From Nocardiopsis_C rhodophaea (GTDB lineage Bacteria > Actinomycetota > Actinomycetes > Streptosporangiales > Streptosporangiaceae), in assembly GCF_039530945.1 (NCBI RefSeq), contig NZ_BAAAPC010000017.1, forward strand, positions 92,623 through 156,622: a stretch of DNA of 64,000 bases, read 5' to 3'. The translations under genes and the position numbers were made by a program. The notes below the pieces were generated by a model. The model was given only the letters and a program-made list of their open reading frames with translations. It ran no database searches and was not told where the DNA came from. Positions 25,972-35,550 of the stretch are shown here, piece by piece. Position 1 is the first letter of the stretch; each line of letters opens with the position of its first letter.

Positions 25972-26190
25972 ATGAGACGGCGTGTCCGCCGCTACGCGTG
26001 GCTCATGGGAACCTGCCTGACGTTGTTCGCCGGGTCGCTGCCGGTCTACTACCTCTTCGGCGTCATCCCGGCCGTCGCGATGTGCCTGGTCGCCATGGTG
26101 TGCCCACCCATCGCGGTGATCGTGGCCAACACGCCCGACCCCACCGACCCCGAAGACCGCGACACGCCGTTCGGCCCGTACGCGGGCTGA
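25972..26190 (+). CDS. DUF3099 small membrane protein
   Basis: A 72-residue protein with two membrane helices (WLMGTCLTLFAGSLPVYYL and a second one ending AMVCPPIAVIVAN), followed by an acidic Pro/Asp tail. This is the DUF3099 pattern found across actinobacteria; function unknown. It starts with a basic RRRVRRY segment and lies 40 bases after the MpaB-like gene. Confidence 0.85.
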   Translation: MRRRVRRYAWLMGTCLTLFAGSLPVYYLFGVIPAVAMCLVAMVCPPIAVIVANTPDPTDPEDRDTPFGPYAG

Positions 26191-26214
26191 CGCACCCCGC
26201 GCTGCCGCGAGCCG

Positions 26215-26271
26215 TTCCGGGGGCGATGCCGTCACTTGGTTGCCCGCGCGGGTGCGGGACGGCCCCCGGAA
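26215..26271. terminator. Large hairpin between convergent genes
   Basis: Perfect ten-base arms (TTCCGGGGGC and GCCCCCGGAA) around a 37-base interior that can fold further. It lies between the DUF3099 gene and the end of the kinase gene on the other strand. Confidence 0.55.
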
Positions 26272-26400
26272 GGGCGGCAGGCGCGCGCCCGGTACGGAAG
26301 CCGGACCTCAAATCGCTTCGGGGCCGGGGACGGACATGCGCGATCGCACCGGGCCGGTGCGGTGCGGTGCGCCAGCCTCGCGTGTCGCCCCGCGGCCTCG

Positions 26401-28308
26401 CTATTCGTCTGTCTCACCTTCGGGGGCCTGACTGGCGTCCGTTCCGCTGTTGGGCTCGGGGGCGCTGCGCGTCCCGGGGTCAGCTTCGCCACGGGGGGTA
26501 GACGGGAGGGGGTCCAGATCTCCGGTGCCGCCCCTGGGGGTCGGGTCGTGGGGGCTGGGGTCGTCGGTGCCGCCTCCTGATCCGCCGCCGTTATCGCCGT
26601 TGCCGTGTCCGTCTCCGCCGCCGGTGCCTCCCGCGCCAGAGCCGCCGTCGCCGTTATGGCCGTCGTCAGCACCACCGTTCTGGCCGTCACCGGAGCCGCC
26701 GTCGTTACCACCGTCACCGTGACCGTCGTCGGCATCGCCACCGTTTCCGCCGCCAGTGCCGTCACCGGTCCCGCCGTGGCCGTTGGTGCCGTCGTCGGTA
26801 CGGTCGCCTCCGCCGTGGCCCTCGCCGCCGTCACCGCCTCCGCCGTTCACGGGCTGGTTTCCGCCGCCTCCCTCCTGGTCCGCGCCGCCGCCGTCGGGAT
26901 CGGAGCCGCCACCGGTCCCCGTATCGGGGTCGGTCCCGTCGGAGGGGGTGATGAGGGTGTGGAGTCCGGCGAACCCGCCGTCGGTGAGCAGCGCCCAGGC
27001 CGCCGCTCCGCCCAGGACCAGCAGCCACGCCAGCGACAGGCCCACGAGCAGGCGCCGCCCGAACCTCCGGGGTGTCCCGTGCCGGGGGCCGGTCTGCTCC
27101 GACCCGCTCCGCCCCGCGGGGTCCAGCGGAAGCGCGGAGGGCGTCTCCCGGGTCATTCGCCGCGATCCCAGGAGACGGCCAGGGATACGGCCGCGCCGCG
27201 TCGTCGTCTCGCTCCCATGCAAGCCCGACCCGGCGCGGAGCTGGCCCGTGGTCCGCTCGGTGGTCTCCGTCCCCTCGCCGCGTGCCGCGCTGCCGTCCCT
27301 CGCGGCTTCCCGGCTCTCCTGCTTCTCCGTGGCCTCCCCGCCTGAGGAAGTCGGCACGGGGGAGGAAGCGGTATCGGGCCGCGATCCCTGGGAGGAGATC
27401 TCGATCGTCTCGATGCGCGTCCGCTCGTCGACCGCGGCCGTCGCGCCCTCCCGCAGCACGGCCGTGACCGGGTCGGCGGGTCCGGAGGCGGACGCCCCGT
27501 TCGTGAAGTCGTGCCCCACCAGCAGTCCGAGGACCTTGGCGGCGGTGGGACGCTGCTCCGGGTCCTTGCTGAGGCACGCCTCCAGCAGCGGGCGCAGGTT
27601 GTCCGGGACCTCCGTCAGGTCGGGCGGCTCGCTCAGGATGCGGTGGATCACCGTGTGCACGCTGTCGGCGGTGAACGGCCCGTTGCCCGTGGCGGCGAAC
27701 GCGATGACCCCGGCCCAGGCGAACATGTCGGCCGGGGGGCCGATCTCCCCGCCGCGGATCTGCTCGGGCGCCATGTAGGCGGGCGTGCCCGTCACCGAGT
27801 TGGTCTGGGTGACCGTGCTGTCGGTGTTGCGGGCGATCCCGAAGTCGATGACGCGCGGCCCGTCCGCGCTGAGCAGCACGTTGGCGGGTTTGAAGTCGCG
27901 GTGGACCACGCCGGCCTGGTGGATGGCGACCAGCGCGGTCGCCGTGGCGATGGCCAGCCGGTCCAAAGCGGACCTCCGGCGCGGCCCTTCCCGCAGCACG
28001 GCCTCACGCAGGTTCGGCCCCCGCACGTACTCGCTGACGATGTAGGGGGCGGGGGCGTCGAGGTCGGCGTCGAGAACCGCCGCGGTGCAGAAGGGCGCGA
28101 CCTTGTGGGCGGACTCCAGCTCTCGGGCGAACCGGGCGCGCTGGCGCGCGTCTCCGGCCCACTCGCTGGTCAGCACCTTGATCGCGACCTCGTCACCGCC
28201 GGGCGCCCGCCCCAGGTACACGGTCCCCTGGCCGCCCTTTCCGATCCGCGCGGTCACTTCGTAGGGCCCGATATGCGTCGGGTCCCCCTTCTTCAACGGA
28301 CTCGTCAT
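26401..28308 (-). CDS. Receptor-type Ser/Thr protein kinase with Gly/Asp-rich outer tail
   Basis: A 635-residue Hanks-type kinase. The kinase domain covers about residues 14-270: GKGGQGTVYLG, catalytic Lys in VAIKVL, VVHRDFKPANVLL and VIDFGIAR are intact. Residues 270-415 are a disordered Ser/Thr/Arg linker, probably autophosphorylated. One membrane helix (about 420-442) leads to an outer part that is dominated by Gly, Asp and His (about 458-600) and contains no recognised sensor such as PASTA or a propeller. ATG 28308 has GGGGA upstream. The tail is Ca-binding-like in composition; that is inference only. Confidence 0.92.
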   Translation of the reverse strand: MTSPLKKGDPTHIGPYEVTARIGKGGQGTVYLGRAPGGDEVAIKVLTSEWAGDARQRARFARELESAHKVAPFCTAAVLDADLDAPAPYIVSEYVRGPNLREAVLREGPRRRSALDRLAIATATALVAIHQAGVVHRDFKPANVLLSADGPRVIDFGIARNTDSTVTQTNSVTGTPAYMAPEQIRGGEIGPPADMFAWAGVIAFAATGNGPFTADSVHTVIHRILSEPPDLTEVPDNLRPLLEACLSKDPEQRPTAAKVLGLLVGHDFTNGASASGPADPVTAVLREGATAAVDERTRIETIEISSQGSRPDTASSPVPTSSGGEATEKQESREAARDGSAARGEGTETTERTTGQLRAGSGLHGSETTTRRGRIPGRLLGSRRMTRETPSALPLDPAGRSGSEQTGPRHGTPRRFGRRLLVGLSLAWLLVLGGAAAWALLTDGGFAGLHTLITPSDGTDPDTGTGGGSDPDGGGADQEGGGGNQPVNGGGGDGGEGHGGGDRTDDGTNGHGGTGDGTGGGNGGDADDGHGDGGNDGGSGDGQNGGADDGHNGDGGSGAGGTGGGDGHGNGDNGGGSGGGTDDPSPHDPTPRGGTGDLDPLPSTPRGEADPGTRSAPEPNSGTDASQAPEGETDE

Positions 28309-28460
28309 GCAGGTGTCCCCTCCCATCGCACGACGCGCGGTGGGGCACGCCGTGCTCGTCCCTGTCTCCCATTGGACGCAGCGGTTCTCCCCTGGCTCCT
28401 TGTCCCTGACGCCACAATTGCCTTGCTTGATCGAATTGGGATCTGGCCGGGGCAGCGCAC

Positions 28461-28498
28461 ATTGGGCCGCGCCCCGAGGGGAGGGGGCGCGGCCCGAT
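28461..28498. terminator. Strong hairpin downstream of the permease gene
   Basis: Stem of twelve perfect GC-rich pairs (GGGCCGCGCCCC and GGGGCGCGGCCC), extended by two A-T pairs and a wobble, loop of eight bases. It lies 60 bases beyond the stop of the minus-strand permease and ahead of the kinase start. Confidence 0.65.
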
Positions 28499-28561
28499 CC
28501 ATGGGTGAATGGGTGATGGGAGGTGGGGTGGCGGCGGGACCTTGCCGTCGAGGGGGACCCG

Positions 28562-30016
28562 CTAGATCCCCAGGAGTTTCTCGATCCCCGCCAGTCCGAA
28601 GTGGATGACGAAGACACCGCTGAGCGCCCACATCAGCCAGCCAACGTCGCGGGACTGCCCGCTGGCGCTCTTGATCAGCGTGTAGGAGATGATCCCGGCG
28701 CCGATGCCGTGCGCGATGTCGTAGGTGAACGGCATGACCGCGATCGTCAGGAACGCCGGGACGGCGACGGTGATGTCGTCCCACGCGATCTGCCCGACGT
28801 GCATCATCATCATGGCGCCGACCAGGACCATGGCGACCGAGGCCGCCTGGGCCGGGACCACGCTGAACACCGGCGCGAAGAACAGCGCCAACAGGAACAG
28901 CCCGCCGGTGACGACGCTGGCCAGCCCGGTGCGCGCGCCCTCACTGACGCCCGCGGTGGACTCGACGAACACCAGGGTGGCCGAGGAACTGGTCAGGCCG
29001 CCGCTGATAGCGCCCGCGCCGTCGGTGGCCAGGATCTGGTTGACCCGCGGCATCTGGCCGTCCTCGGCGGTGAGGTTGGCCTTCTTGCCGATCGCCAGGA
29101 TGGTCCCCAGCGCGTCGAAGAACCCGGCCAGGACGAGGGTGAACAGGATGACCCCGGCGCTGGCCACGCCCGCCGACTGCCAGGCGCCGAACATGTCGAC
29201 CTGGAACAGCAGGCCGAAGTCGGGCGGGGAGAAGGGGCTGGTGGGAAGCGTGGGGGCCTGCGTACCCCAGGATTCCTCGGGGACCTGGAACGCGTACTGC
29301 ACGATGACGGCGACCACCGTCGCGGTGATGATGCCGTAGAAGATCGCTCCGGGGACCCGGCGGGCGAGCAGGACCGTCGCGGTGCCCAGGCCGATGAGGA
29401 ACACGGCCACCGGCCAGCCAGCCAAATGCCCGGCTGTGCCGAGCTGTAGCAGCTTGCTCTCGCCCGCGCTGAGGAACGTGGCGTTGGTGAAGCCGATGAG
29501 CGCCACGAACAGGCCGATGCCGACACCGATGGCCAGCTTGAGGTTGTGCGGCAGCGCGTTCATCACCGCCGTCCGGACCCCGGTGACCACCATCAGGATG
29601 ATGGCGATGCCCTGCCAGACCACTAGGCCCATGGTTTCGGCCCAGGTCATCTGCGGGGCTGCCTGGTAGGCGACGACCGCCATGACGCCGAGAGCGGCGG
29701 CGCAGGCGATCGGGGCGCGTCCCACCACCCCCATGAGGATGGTGACGATCCCCGCCGACAGGCAGGTCATCGTGGTCAGCTGTGCGGCGGAGAGGGTGTC
29801 GCCGTTCACGTCGGTGACGCCGCTGAGGATGATCGGGTTGAGGACGATGATGTAGGCCATCGCCATGAACGTGGTGAGACCACCGCGGATCTCCTGCCCG
29901 ATGCCGGAGCCGCGTTCGGTGATGAAGAAGAACCGATCGAGCCAGGATCGAGTCGGCCGGGCGTCCGCAGGGGCTTGCGGCTGCGGTTGGGAGCCCGCTG
30001 TGTCGAGACGAGTCAT
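28562..30016 (-). CDS. NCS2 purine permease, AzgA (guanine/hypoxanthine) type
   Basis: A 484-residue transporter with about 12-13 helices. AzgA-type signatures include GGLTTFMAMAYIIVLNP near residue 45, GIGLFVALIGFTNA in the middle and ESTAGVSEGARTGLASVVTG near 350. It imports purine bases with protons. Its position directly downstream of a xanthine dehydrogenase operon supports a purine scavenging role; a separate promoter is likely because 348 bases separate them. Confidence 0.92.
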   Translation of the reverse strand: MTRLDTAGSQPQPQAPADARPTRSWLDRFFFITERGSGIGQEIRGGLTTFMAMAYIIVLNPIILSGVTDVNGDTLSAAQLTTMTCLSAGIVTILMGVVGRAPIACAAALGVMAVVAYQAAPQMTWAETMGLVVWQGIAIILMVVTGVRTAVMNALPHNLKLAIGVGIGLFVALIGFTNATFLSAGESKLLQLGTAGHLAGWPVAVFLIGLGTATVLLARRVPGAIFYGIITATVVAVIVQYAFQVPEESWGTQAPTLPTSPFSPPDFGLLFQVDMFGAWQSAGVASAGVILFTLVLAGFFDALGTILAIGKKANLTAEDGQMPRVNQILATDGAGAISGGLTSSSATLVFVESTAGVSEGARTGLASVVTGGLFLLALFFAPVFSVVPAQAASVAMVLVGAMMMMHVGQIAWDDITVAVPAFLTIAVMPFTYDIAHGIGAGIISYTLIKSASGQSRDVGWLMWALSGVFVIHFGLAGIEKLLGI

Positions 30017-30364
30017 GTCCCCTCCTGGAGGGAAATGGGGGGATCGGACGCGGATAATCCGGTCGCGATTTCTTTACGTGTTTAAATCGTCACTTTCCGA
30101 AGTCATCACTGGTGAAATCGTTGATAAGCGCGCAGTGGTGGCTATTCGGTGGTTGGGACCGCCCGCGTCGGACGCGCCTGCCGGACCGGTGAGGGTCACC
30201 CTCACACGGATCCGGCCGAGCGAACCTGACGCGAGTAACCGGGATGGCTGCCCGCCCCGGCACCGAGGGCGCCGGCGGCTCGGGGCGGGCAGGTCCCGCT
30301 CGTCGACCCGCGGTGAATTGGGGGCGACGAGGTCTGTGGACGCCTGCGCCGGTACGCAGGGCCG
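30017..30364. other. Gap between permease and xanthine dehydrogenase operon
   Basis: No gene seen. The first 120 bases are A+T-rich for this genome and should contain the permease promoter. An inverted repeat GTGAGGG-TCA-CCCTCAC lies at 30189-30205. I looked for a purine riboswitch and saw none. Confidence 0.5.
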
Positions 30365-32761
30365 CTAGAGCTCGATACCCACGATGTCCTCCGGGCGGAC
30401 GGGGGCATGGGTCAGCGGCCTTCCGGTGGCGTCGCGGACCGCCGCGATGATCGCCGGGGTCGACGACAGCGTCGGCGGCTCTCCCGCCCCGCGCAGGCCG
30501 TAGGGCGCATGCGGGTCGGGGTGTTCCAGCACGTCGATCCGCATCGGCGGCGTGTCGAGGATGGTCGGGATCAGGTAGTCGGTGAACGACGGGTTGCGGA
30601 TCTCGCTGTCGGAGACCTGGATCTCCTCCATCAGCGCCAGGCCCAGCCCCTGGGTGGCGCCGCCCTGAATCTGCCCCGCGAGCTGCTGCGGGTGCATGAT
30701 CTTGCCGACGTCCTGAACCGCGTCCAGCGCCACGACCTTGACCAAGCCGAGCTCAACATCGACGTCGACCACCGCCCGGTGTACGCACATCCCGAACTGG
30801 GTGTGCGAGGCGCCCTGGCCCTGGGTCGGGTCGAGCATCTCGGTGGGGCGGTGGTGGAACTCGCGGGTCTCCTCCACGACGGTGCCGCCGAGCAGGTCGG
30901 ACAGGGAGACGAGTACCCCGTCACTCTCGGAGACCACCTTTCCGCCGACCAGGCTCAGCCCGCTGAGGGGGTGGTCGCTGGAGACCAGGCCGCGCTCGCG
31001 CACCAGGTCGAAGATCCGCGCGCGCACCGCCTCACAGGCCGTCTTCACCGCGCCGCCGGTCATGTAGGACTGGCGGGAGGCGGAGGAGGACCCGGCCGAG
31101 CCGACCTGGGTGTCGGCGGGGTGGATGGTCACGCGCTCAACACCCAGCTCGGTGCGGGCGATCTGGCCCTGGACGGTCACCAGGCCCTGGCCCACCTCGG
31201 CCGCGGCTGTGTGCACCATGACCGACGGCTCGCCGCCGATGACCTCCATGCGCACCCGCGCGGTGGAGTAGTCGTCGAAGCCCTCGGAGAAGCAAAGGTT
31301 CTTCAACCCCACGCCGTAGCCCACCCCGCGCACGACACCCTCGCCGTGGCTGGTGTTGGCCACGCCGCCGGGCAGAGTCCGCAGGTCGGCGGGGTCGGGC
31401 AGTTCCTCGCGGGCCGGGGGCATCGGCAGATCGCGGGCGCGCCGCAGCATGTCGGCCATGGGCAGCGGCGCGTCGATCTCCTGCCCGGTGATGATCCGGG
31501 ACCCCTGCGCCATGGCGTTCTTGATCCGCAGGTCGACCGGGTGCATGCCGAGCTCGGCTGCGAGCTTGTCCATCTGCGACTCGTAACCGAAGCATGCCTG
31601 CACGGCGCCGAATCCGCGCATCGCGCCGCAGGGCGGGTTAGTGGTGTAGACGCCGTAAGCGTCCACCTTCACGTTGGGCACCTCGTAGGGGCCGATGCCC
31701 AGCGAGGAGGCGACACCAACCACAGCGGGGGTCGCCGACGCGTAGGCGCCGCCGTCGACGATGATCTCCAGCGTCGCGTAGAGCAGCGTGCCGTCGCTCG
31801 CGGCGCCGTGCTCGAAGCGCATCGTCGCCGGATGCCGGTGCACATGCCCGAAGAACGACTCCTCGCGGTTGTAGACGATCTTCACCGGCTTGCCGGTGTG
31901 CAGCGCCAGCATGCACGCGTGGATCTGCATCGACAGGTCCTCGCGGGCGCCGAACGCGCCGCCCACCCCGGCCAGCGTCAGCCGCACCTTGTCCTGGGGC
32001 AGCCGCAGGCACGGGGCGATCTGCCGCTGGTCCACGTGCAGCCACTGGGTGGCGATGTAGAGGTCGACGCCGCCGTCCTCGGCCGGCACCGCCAGTCCGG
32101 ACTCCGGGCCCAGGAACGCCTGGTCCTGCATGCCGACCTCGTAGTCGGTGGTGACCACGGCGTCGGCCTGGGCGCGCAGCTCCTCCACCGGCGTGTCACC
32201 CGTGAACGCACCGGTGCGGATCGGCTGGTAGCGCACGAGGTTGCCGCTCTGGTTGTAGTCCTCGTGGACGGGGAGCGTGCCCTCCTCGTGGACGCGCGGG
32301 CACGTGTCGTCGAACACGGCCCGGCGCGCGTCGCTGACCGGTTCCAGCACCTCGTAGTCGACCTTGACGCGGTCCAGCGCGCGGCGCGCGGTCTCGGGGT
32401 GGTCGGCGGCGACGATGGCCACCGCCTCGCCCTTGTAGCGGACCTTGTCGAAGGCGAGCACCGGCTGGTCCTGGTACTCCAGCCCGTAGCGCTTCTCGCC
32501 GGGGATGTCCTCGTGGGTGAGCACGGCGTAGACACCCGGCAGCTTGACCGCCTCGGTGATGTCGATCCCGCGGATCCGCGCGTGCGGATGGGGGCTGCGC
32601 AGTGTCATCCCCCACAGCATGTCCTCCATCCACATGTCGGACGAATAGGCGAACTCACCGGTCACCTTGAGCGTGCCGTCGGGGCGGCGCGGGCTGGCGC
32701 CCACCCCGTCCTTGGTGGTGCTGGACAGGTCGGTGGGGGTGCGCGTGGCGGAGCCGGCCAT
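30365..32761 (-). CDS. Xanthine dehydrogenase, molybdenum-binding subunit
   Basis: A 798-residue molybdopterin-cytosine-dinucleotide or molybdopterin subunit of a xanthine-oxidase-family hydroxylase, which would oxidise hypoxanthine and xanthine to urate. Family blocks are GVGGAFGAREDLS (about residue 260), CGAMRGFGAVQACFG (about 370), AAEVGQGLVTVQGQIA (about 510) and GSAGSSSASRQSYMTGGA. The start overlaps the deaminase stop by one base (TGATG), so it is the last gene of a coupled operon of FAD subunit, iron-sulfur subunit, deaminase and this subunit. Confidence 0.93.
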   Translation of the reverse strand: MAGSATRTPTDLSSTTKDGVGASPRRPDGTLKVTGEFAYSSDMWMEDMLWGMTLRSPHPHARIRGIDITEAVKLPGVYAVLTHEDIPGEKRYGLEYQDQPVLAFDKVRYKGEAVAIVAADHPETARRALDRVKVDYEVLEPVSDARRAVFDDTCPRVHEEGTLPVHEDYNQSGNLVRYQPIRTGAFTGDTPVEELRAQADAVVTTDYEVGMQDQAFLGPESGLAVPAEDGGVDLYIATQWLHVDQRQIAPCLRLPQDKVRLTLAGVGGAFGAREDLSMQIHACMLALHTGKPVKIVYNREESFFGHVHRHPATMRFEHGAASDGTLLYATLEIIVDGGAYASATPAVVGVASSLGIGPYEVPNVKVDAYGVYTTNPPCGAMRGFGAVQACFGYESQMDKLAAELGMHPVDLRIKNAMAQGSRIITGQEIDAPLPMADMLRRARDLPMPPAREELPDPADLRTLPGGVANTSHGEGVVRGVGYGVGLKNLCFSEGFDDYSTARVRMEVIGGEPSVMVHTAAAEVGQGLVTVQGQIARTELGVERVTIHPADTQVGSAGSSSASRQSYMTGGAVKTACEAVRARIFDLVRERGLVSSDHPLSGLSLVGGKVVSESDGVLVSLSDLLGGTVVEETREFHHRPTEMLDPTQGQGASHTQFGMCVHRAVVDVDVELGLVKVVALDAVQDVGKIMHPQQLAGQIQGGATQGLGLALMEEIQVSDSEIRNPSFTDYLIPTILDTPPMRIDVLEHPDPHAPYGLRGAGEPPTLSSTPAIIAAVRDATGRPLTHAPVRPEDIVGIEL

Positions 32762-34113
32762 CAGCGGCTCACCTCCTGAAGCAGAGTCCGGTGGGCGGCG
32801 CGGCCGACGCGAGCGGCCTCGCCTGCGGGGACGGTGCGGAGCTCACCGCGCTCGGCGACGGTCTCGCCGCCGACCAGCAGCCGCTCCAGCGGGGGAGTGG
32901 GACCGAAGGTCAGTGCGACCACCGGGTCGTCAATCACGTCGTAGCCGAACCCGTCGACCCGCCACAGTGCGATGTCGGCGAGCTTGCCCGGCTCCAGGGA
33001 GCCGAGCTCGGCGTCGCGGCCCAGGCAGCGCGCGCCGCCGAGGGTGGCCATGTGCAGTGCCTGGCGGGAGCTGAGCGCCTGCGGGCCCTTGCGGGCGCGG
33101 GCCATGAGCAGCGCCTGGTGCATCTCGCCGGACAGCGGGGTCATCTCGCTGGACGCGGGGCCGTCCACGCCAAGCCCGACCGGTGCCCCGGCCTCCAGCA
33201 GCTCGGTGGTGCGGCAGATACCGGCACCGAGGCGCGCGTTGGAGGTCGGGCAGTGGGCGACGCCCGTGCCGGTGGCGGCGATGCGGGCGATCGCGTCATC
33301 GGAGAGGTGCACAGAGTGGGCGAACCACACGTCGGAGCCGAGCCAGCCGAGCTTCTCGGCGTACTCCACGGGGGTGCACCCGAACTCGGCGAGGCACTGG
33401 TCCTCCTCGTCGAGGGTCTCGGCGAGGTGGGTGTGCAGCCGGACGCCCTTGGCGCGGGCGAGCTCGGCGGCGCCGGTCATGAGGTCGCGGCTGACCGAGA
33501 ACGGAGAGCATGGCGCGACCGCGACGCGCGTCATGGCGTCGAACGACGGGTCGTGGTGGGCGTCGATCGCCGCCTCGGTGGCGGCGAGCGCGCCGTCCAG
33601 AGTCTCCACGACGCTGTCCGGTGGCAGCCCTCCGGCGGACTGGCCGCGGTCCATCGAGCCGCGGGCCAGGTCCAGGCGGATGCCCACCCGGCGCGCGGCC
33701 TCCACCTCGGCGGCGGCGATGTCGCCGCGGCCGGAGGGGAAGATGTAGTGGTGGTCGGAGGCGGTGGTGCACCCCGACAGCGCCAGCCAGCCCGTCGCGG
33801 CCGTGGTGGTCTGGGCGACGACCTCGGCGTCCAGCCGGTGCCAGATCTCATAGGAGCCGGTCAGCCACTCGAACAGGGTGCCATCGGCGAACAGGCCCTG
33901 GGTCGCCCACTGGTAGAGGTGGTTGTGCGTGTTCACCAGGCCGGGTGTGGCGATGCAGCCGCGTCCGTCGACGCGCTGGGCGCCCGGGACGTCGGGGGCC
34001 GCCCCGGAGCCGACCTGGGTGATGCGGCCGTCGACGGCGACGATGTGCCCGTCGACGTACTCGGCGCCGCTCACCGTGGCGACGTAGGCACCGTCGATGA
34101 CGAGGGTACTCAT
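32761..34113 (-). CDS. 8-oxoguanine deaminase-like amidohydrolase
   Basis: A 450-residue metal-dependent deaminase. Zinc ligands are in NTHNHLYQW near residue 65, LHTHLAETLDEE near 235, HSVHLSDD near 275 and the aspartate in GLGVDGPASSE near 325. SGCTTASDHHYIFPSGRGD and APCSPFSVSRDLM match my memory of 8-oxoguanine deaminases; guanine deaminase or a related triazine-type deaminase is the alternative. It would feed urate (from 8-oxoguanine) or xanthine (from guanine) into the pathway. Start and stop are coupled to neighbouring genes on both sides (ATGA and TGATG). Confidence 0.87.
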   Translation of the reverse strand: MSTLVIDGAYVATVSGAEYVDGHIVAVDGRITQVGSGAAPDVPGAQRVDGRGCIATPGLVNTHNHLYQWATQGLFADGTLFEWLTGSYEIWHRLDAEVVAQTTTAATGWLALSGCTTASDHHYIFPSGRGDIAAAEVEAARRVGIRLDLARGSMDRGQSAGGLPPDSVVETLDGALAATEAAIDAHHDPSFDAMTRVAVAPCSPFSVSRDLMTGAAELARAKGVRLHTHLAETLDEEDQCLAEFGCTPVEYAEKLGWLGSDVWFAHSVHLSDDAIARIAATGTGVAHCPTSNARLGAGICRTTELLEAGAPVGLGVDGPASSEMTPLSGEMHQALLMARARKGPQALSSRQALHMATLGGARCLGRDAELGSLEPGKLADIALWRVDGFGYDVIDDPVVALTFGPTPPLERLLVGGETVAERGELRTVPAGEAARVGRAAHRTLLQEVSR

Positions 34114-34649
34114 GACGCACTCCCGGCGCTTCCGCCGCCCCCGCCGACGGTCGCGGCCTCGCGCTCGGCCGCGAGCCGCACGGCCTCGATGATCTTCTCG
34201 TAGCCGGTGCAGCGGCAGAGGTTCCCGGCGAGGGCCTCGCGGATCTCGGCGTCCTCGGGGACGCCCTTGCCCGCGCCGACCGTCCGGTTGATCAGGTCGT
34301 CGCTCTGCACCAGCAGCCCCGGCGTGCAGAACCCGCACTGCACGGCGCCGGCTTCGACAAAGGCCTCCTGGACGTGGCCCAACCGCTGGTCGGAGCCTTT
34401 TTCGGACTCCTCGGCCAGGCCCTCGACGGTGCGGACGTCGCGGCCGTTGGCCTGTCCGGCGGCGACCATGCAGGAGCAGGCGGTCACGCCGTCGAGGTAG
34501 ACCGTGCACGAGCCGCACTCGCCCTGTTCACAGGCGTTCTTGCTGCCCGGGAGGCCGAGCCGCTCGCGCAGGACGTAGAGCAGACTCTCTCCCGCCCAGA
34601 CGTTGTCGGCGGTCACTTCCTCACCGTTGACGGTGAATGTCACGCGCAT
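34110..34649 (-). CDS. Xanthine dehydrogenase, [2Fe-2S] subunit
   Basis: A 179-residue iron-sulfur subunit carrying two [2Fe-2S] clusters: a plant-ferredoxin-type one with CEQGECGSCTVYLDG and its later Cys (about residues 40-60), and the C-terminal one with CGFCTPG and LCRCTGYEKI (about 115-155). It passes electrons from the molybdenum subunit to FAD. Overlaps the FAD subunit gene by ten bases and the deaminase start by four. Confidence 0.95.
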   Translation of the reverse strand: MRVTFTVNGEEVTADNVWAGESLLYVLRERLGLPGSKNACEQGECGSCTVYLDGVTACSCMVAAGQANGRDVRTVEGLAEESEKGSDQRLGHVQEAFVEAGAVQCGFCTPGLLVQSDDLINRTVGAGKGVPEDAEIREALAGNLCRCTGYEKIIEAVRLAAEREAATVGGGGGSAGSAS

Positions 34650-35509
34650 CGCTTGCTCTCCTTCCGGTAGTCGGTGACCGACCAGGCGAGCGTGCGGCGG
34701 GCCATCACTGACAGGGCGTGCTTGCGGTAGTCCGCGCTGCCGCGGACGTCGTCGATGGGACGGGCGGCGGAGGCGACGAGCTGGCCGAAGTGCCGCACGG
34801 CGGCCTCACTCGGCACCGTCCCGTTGTCCCAGTCGAACTCGGCGCTCAGGAACTCCTCGGCCTCCACGGCGCGGATGGGGGTGGGAGCGGCCGATCCGAT
34901 GCCGGTCCCCACCCTGCGGTTGGTCGGGTCCAGCGCGAGGGAGAAGGACGTCACGGCGATGACCATCGCGTTGCGGGTCCCGATCTTGCTGAAGTGCTGG
35001 GGGCCGGTGGGCTCGGGCAGTAGCACGGCCGCGATGAGCTCGTCGTCCTGGCGGGCGGTGCGCCGCAGCCCCAGGTAGAACTCGCGGGCGGGCACGTGCC
35101 GGACGCCGCGGACCGACGCCAGCTCGACGATGGCGTCGGTGGCCAGCAGCGGCGGGTGGGCGTCACCGGCCGGGGAGGCGCCGCCGAGGTTGCCGCCGAC
35201 GGTTCCGCGGTTGCGGATCTGCGGGGAGGCGACCGTGCGGGAGGCCTGGGCCAGGGCGGGGGCGTGGCTGTCCAGGCGCTCGACGATAGTGGTGTAGGGA
35301 ACCCCGGCCCCCAGACGCAGGTGCGCCCCGTCCGGCCCCCACTCGCCGAGCTCGGGCACGCGCGAGAGGTCGAGCAGCGCCGGCGGGCGACGCTTGTCGA
35401 AGTTCAGCTCCACCATGACGTCGGTCCCGCCCATGATCGGCACCGCGTCCGGGTGCTCGGCCTTGGCGGCGAGCGCTTCCTGCCACGTGGAAGGGCTCAT
35501 GAATTCCAT
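34640..35509 (-). CDS. Xanthine dehydrogenase, FAD-binding subunit
   Basis: A 289-residue flavin subunit. FAD motifs are PIMGGTDVMVELN near residue 25 and the TVGGNLGGASPAGDAHPPLLA region near 110, which is typical of the CO/xanthine dehydrogenase medium subunit. It starts at ATG 35509, behind GAGGAC. It is the first gene of the operon and faces the PucR gene across a 247-base promoter region. Confidence 0.93.
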   Translation of the reverse strand: MEFMSPSTWQEALAAKAEHPDAVPIMGGTDVMVELNFDKRRPPALLDLSRVPELGEWGPDGAHLRLGAGVPYTTIVERLDSHAPALAQASRTVASPQIRNRGTVGGNLGGASPAGDAHPPLLATDAIVELASVRGVRHVPAREFYLGLRRTARQDDELIAAVLLPEPTGPQHFSKIGTRNAMVIAVTSFSLALDPTNRRVGTGIGSAAPTPIRAVEAEEFLSAEFDWDNGTVPSEAAVRHFGQLVASAARPIDDVRGSADYRKHALSVMARRTLAWSVTDYRKESKRCA

Positions 35510-35550
35510 ACGTGTCCTCGTTATTAGCCGTGTCGCGGAATGTCCGTTGA

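Noticed and set aside
26560..26960. Repetitive GC-rich stretch that looks like a repeat array
   Set aside because: It is the coding region of the Gly/Asp-rich kinase tail; no spaced identical repeats as in CRISPR.
30017..30364. Purine riboswitch before the permease gene
   Set aside because: No paired-stem architecture or conserved loop sequences could be recognised.
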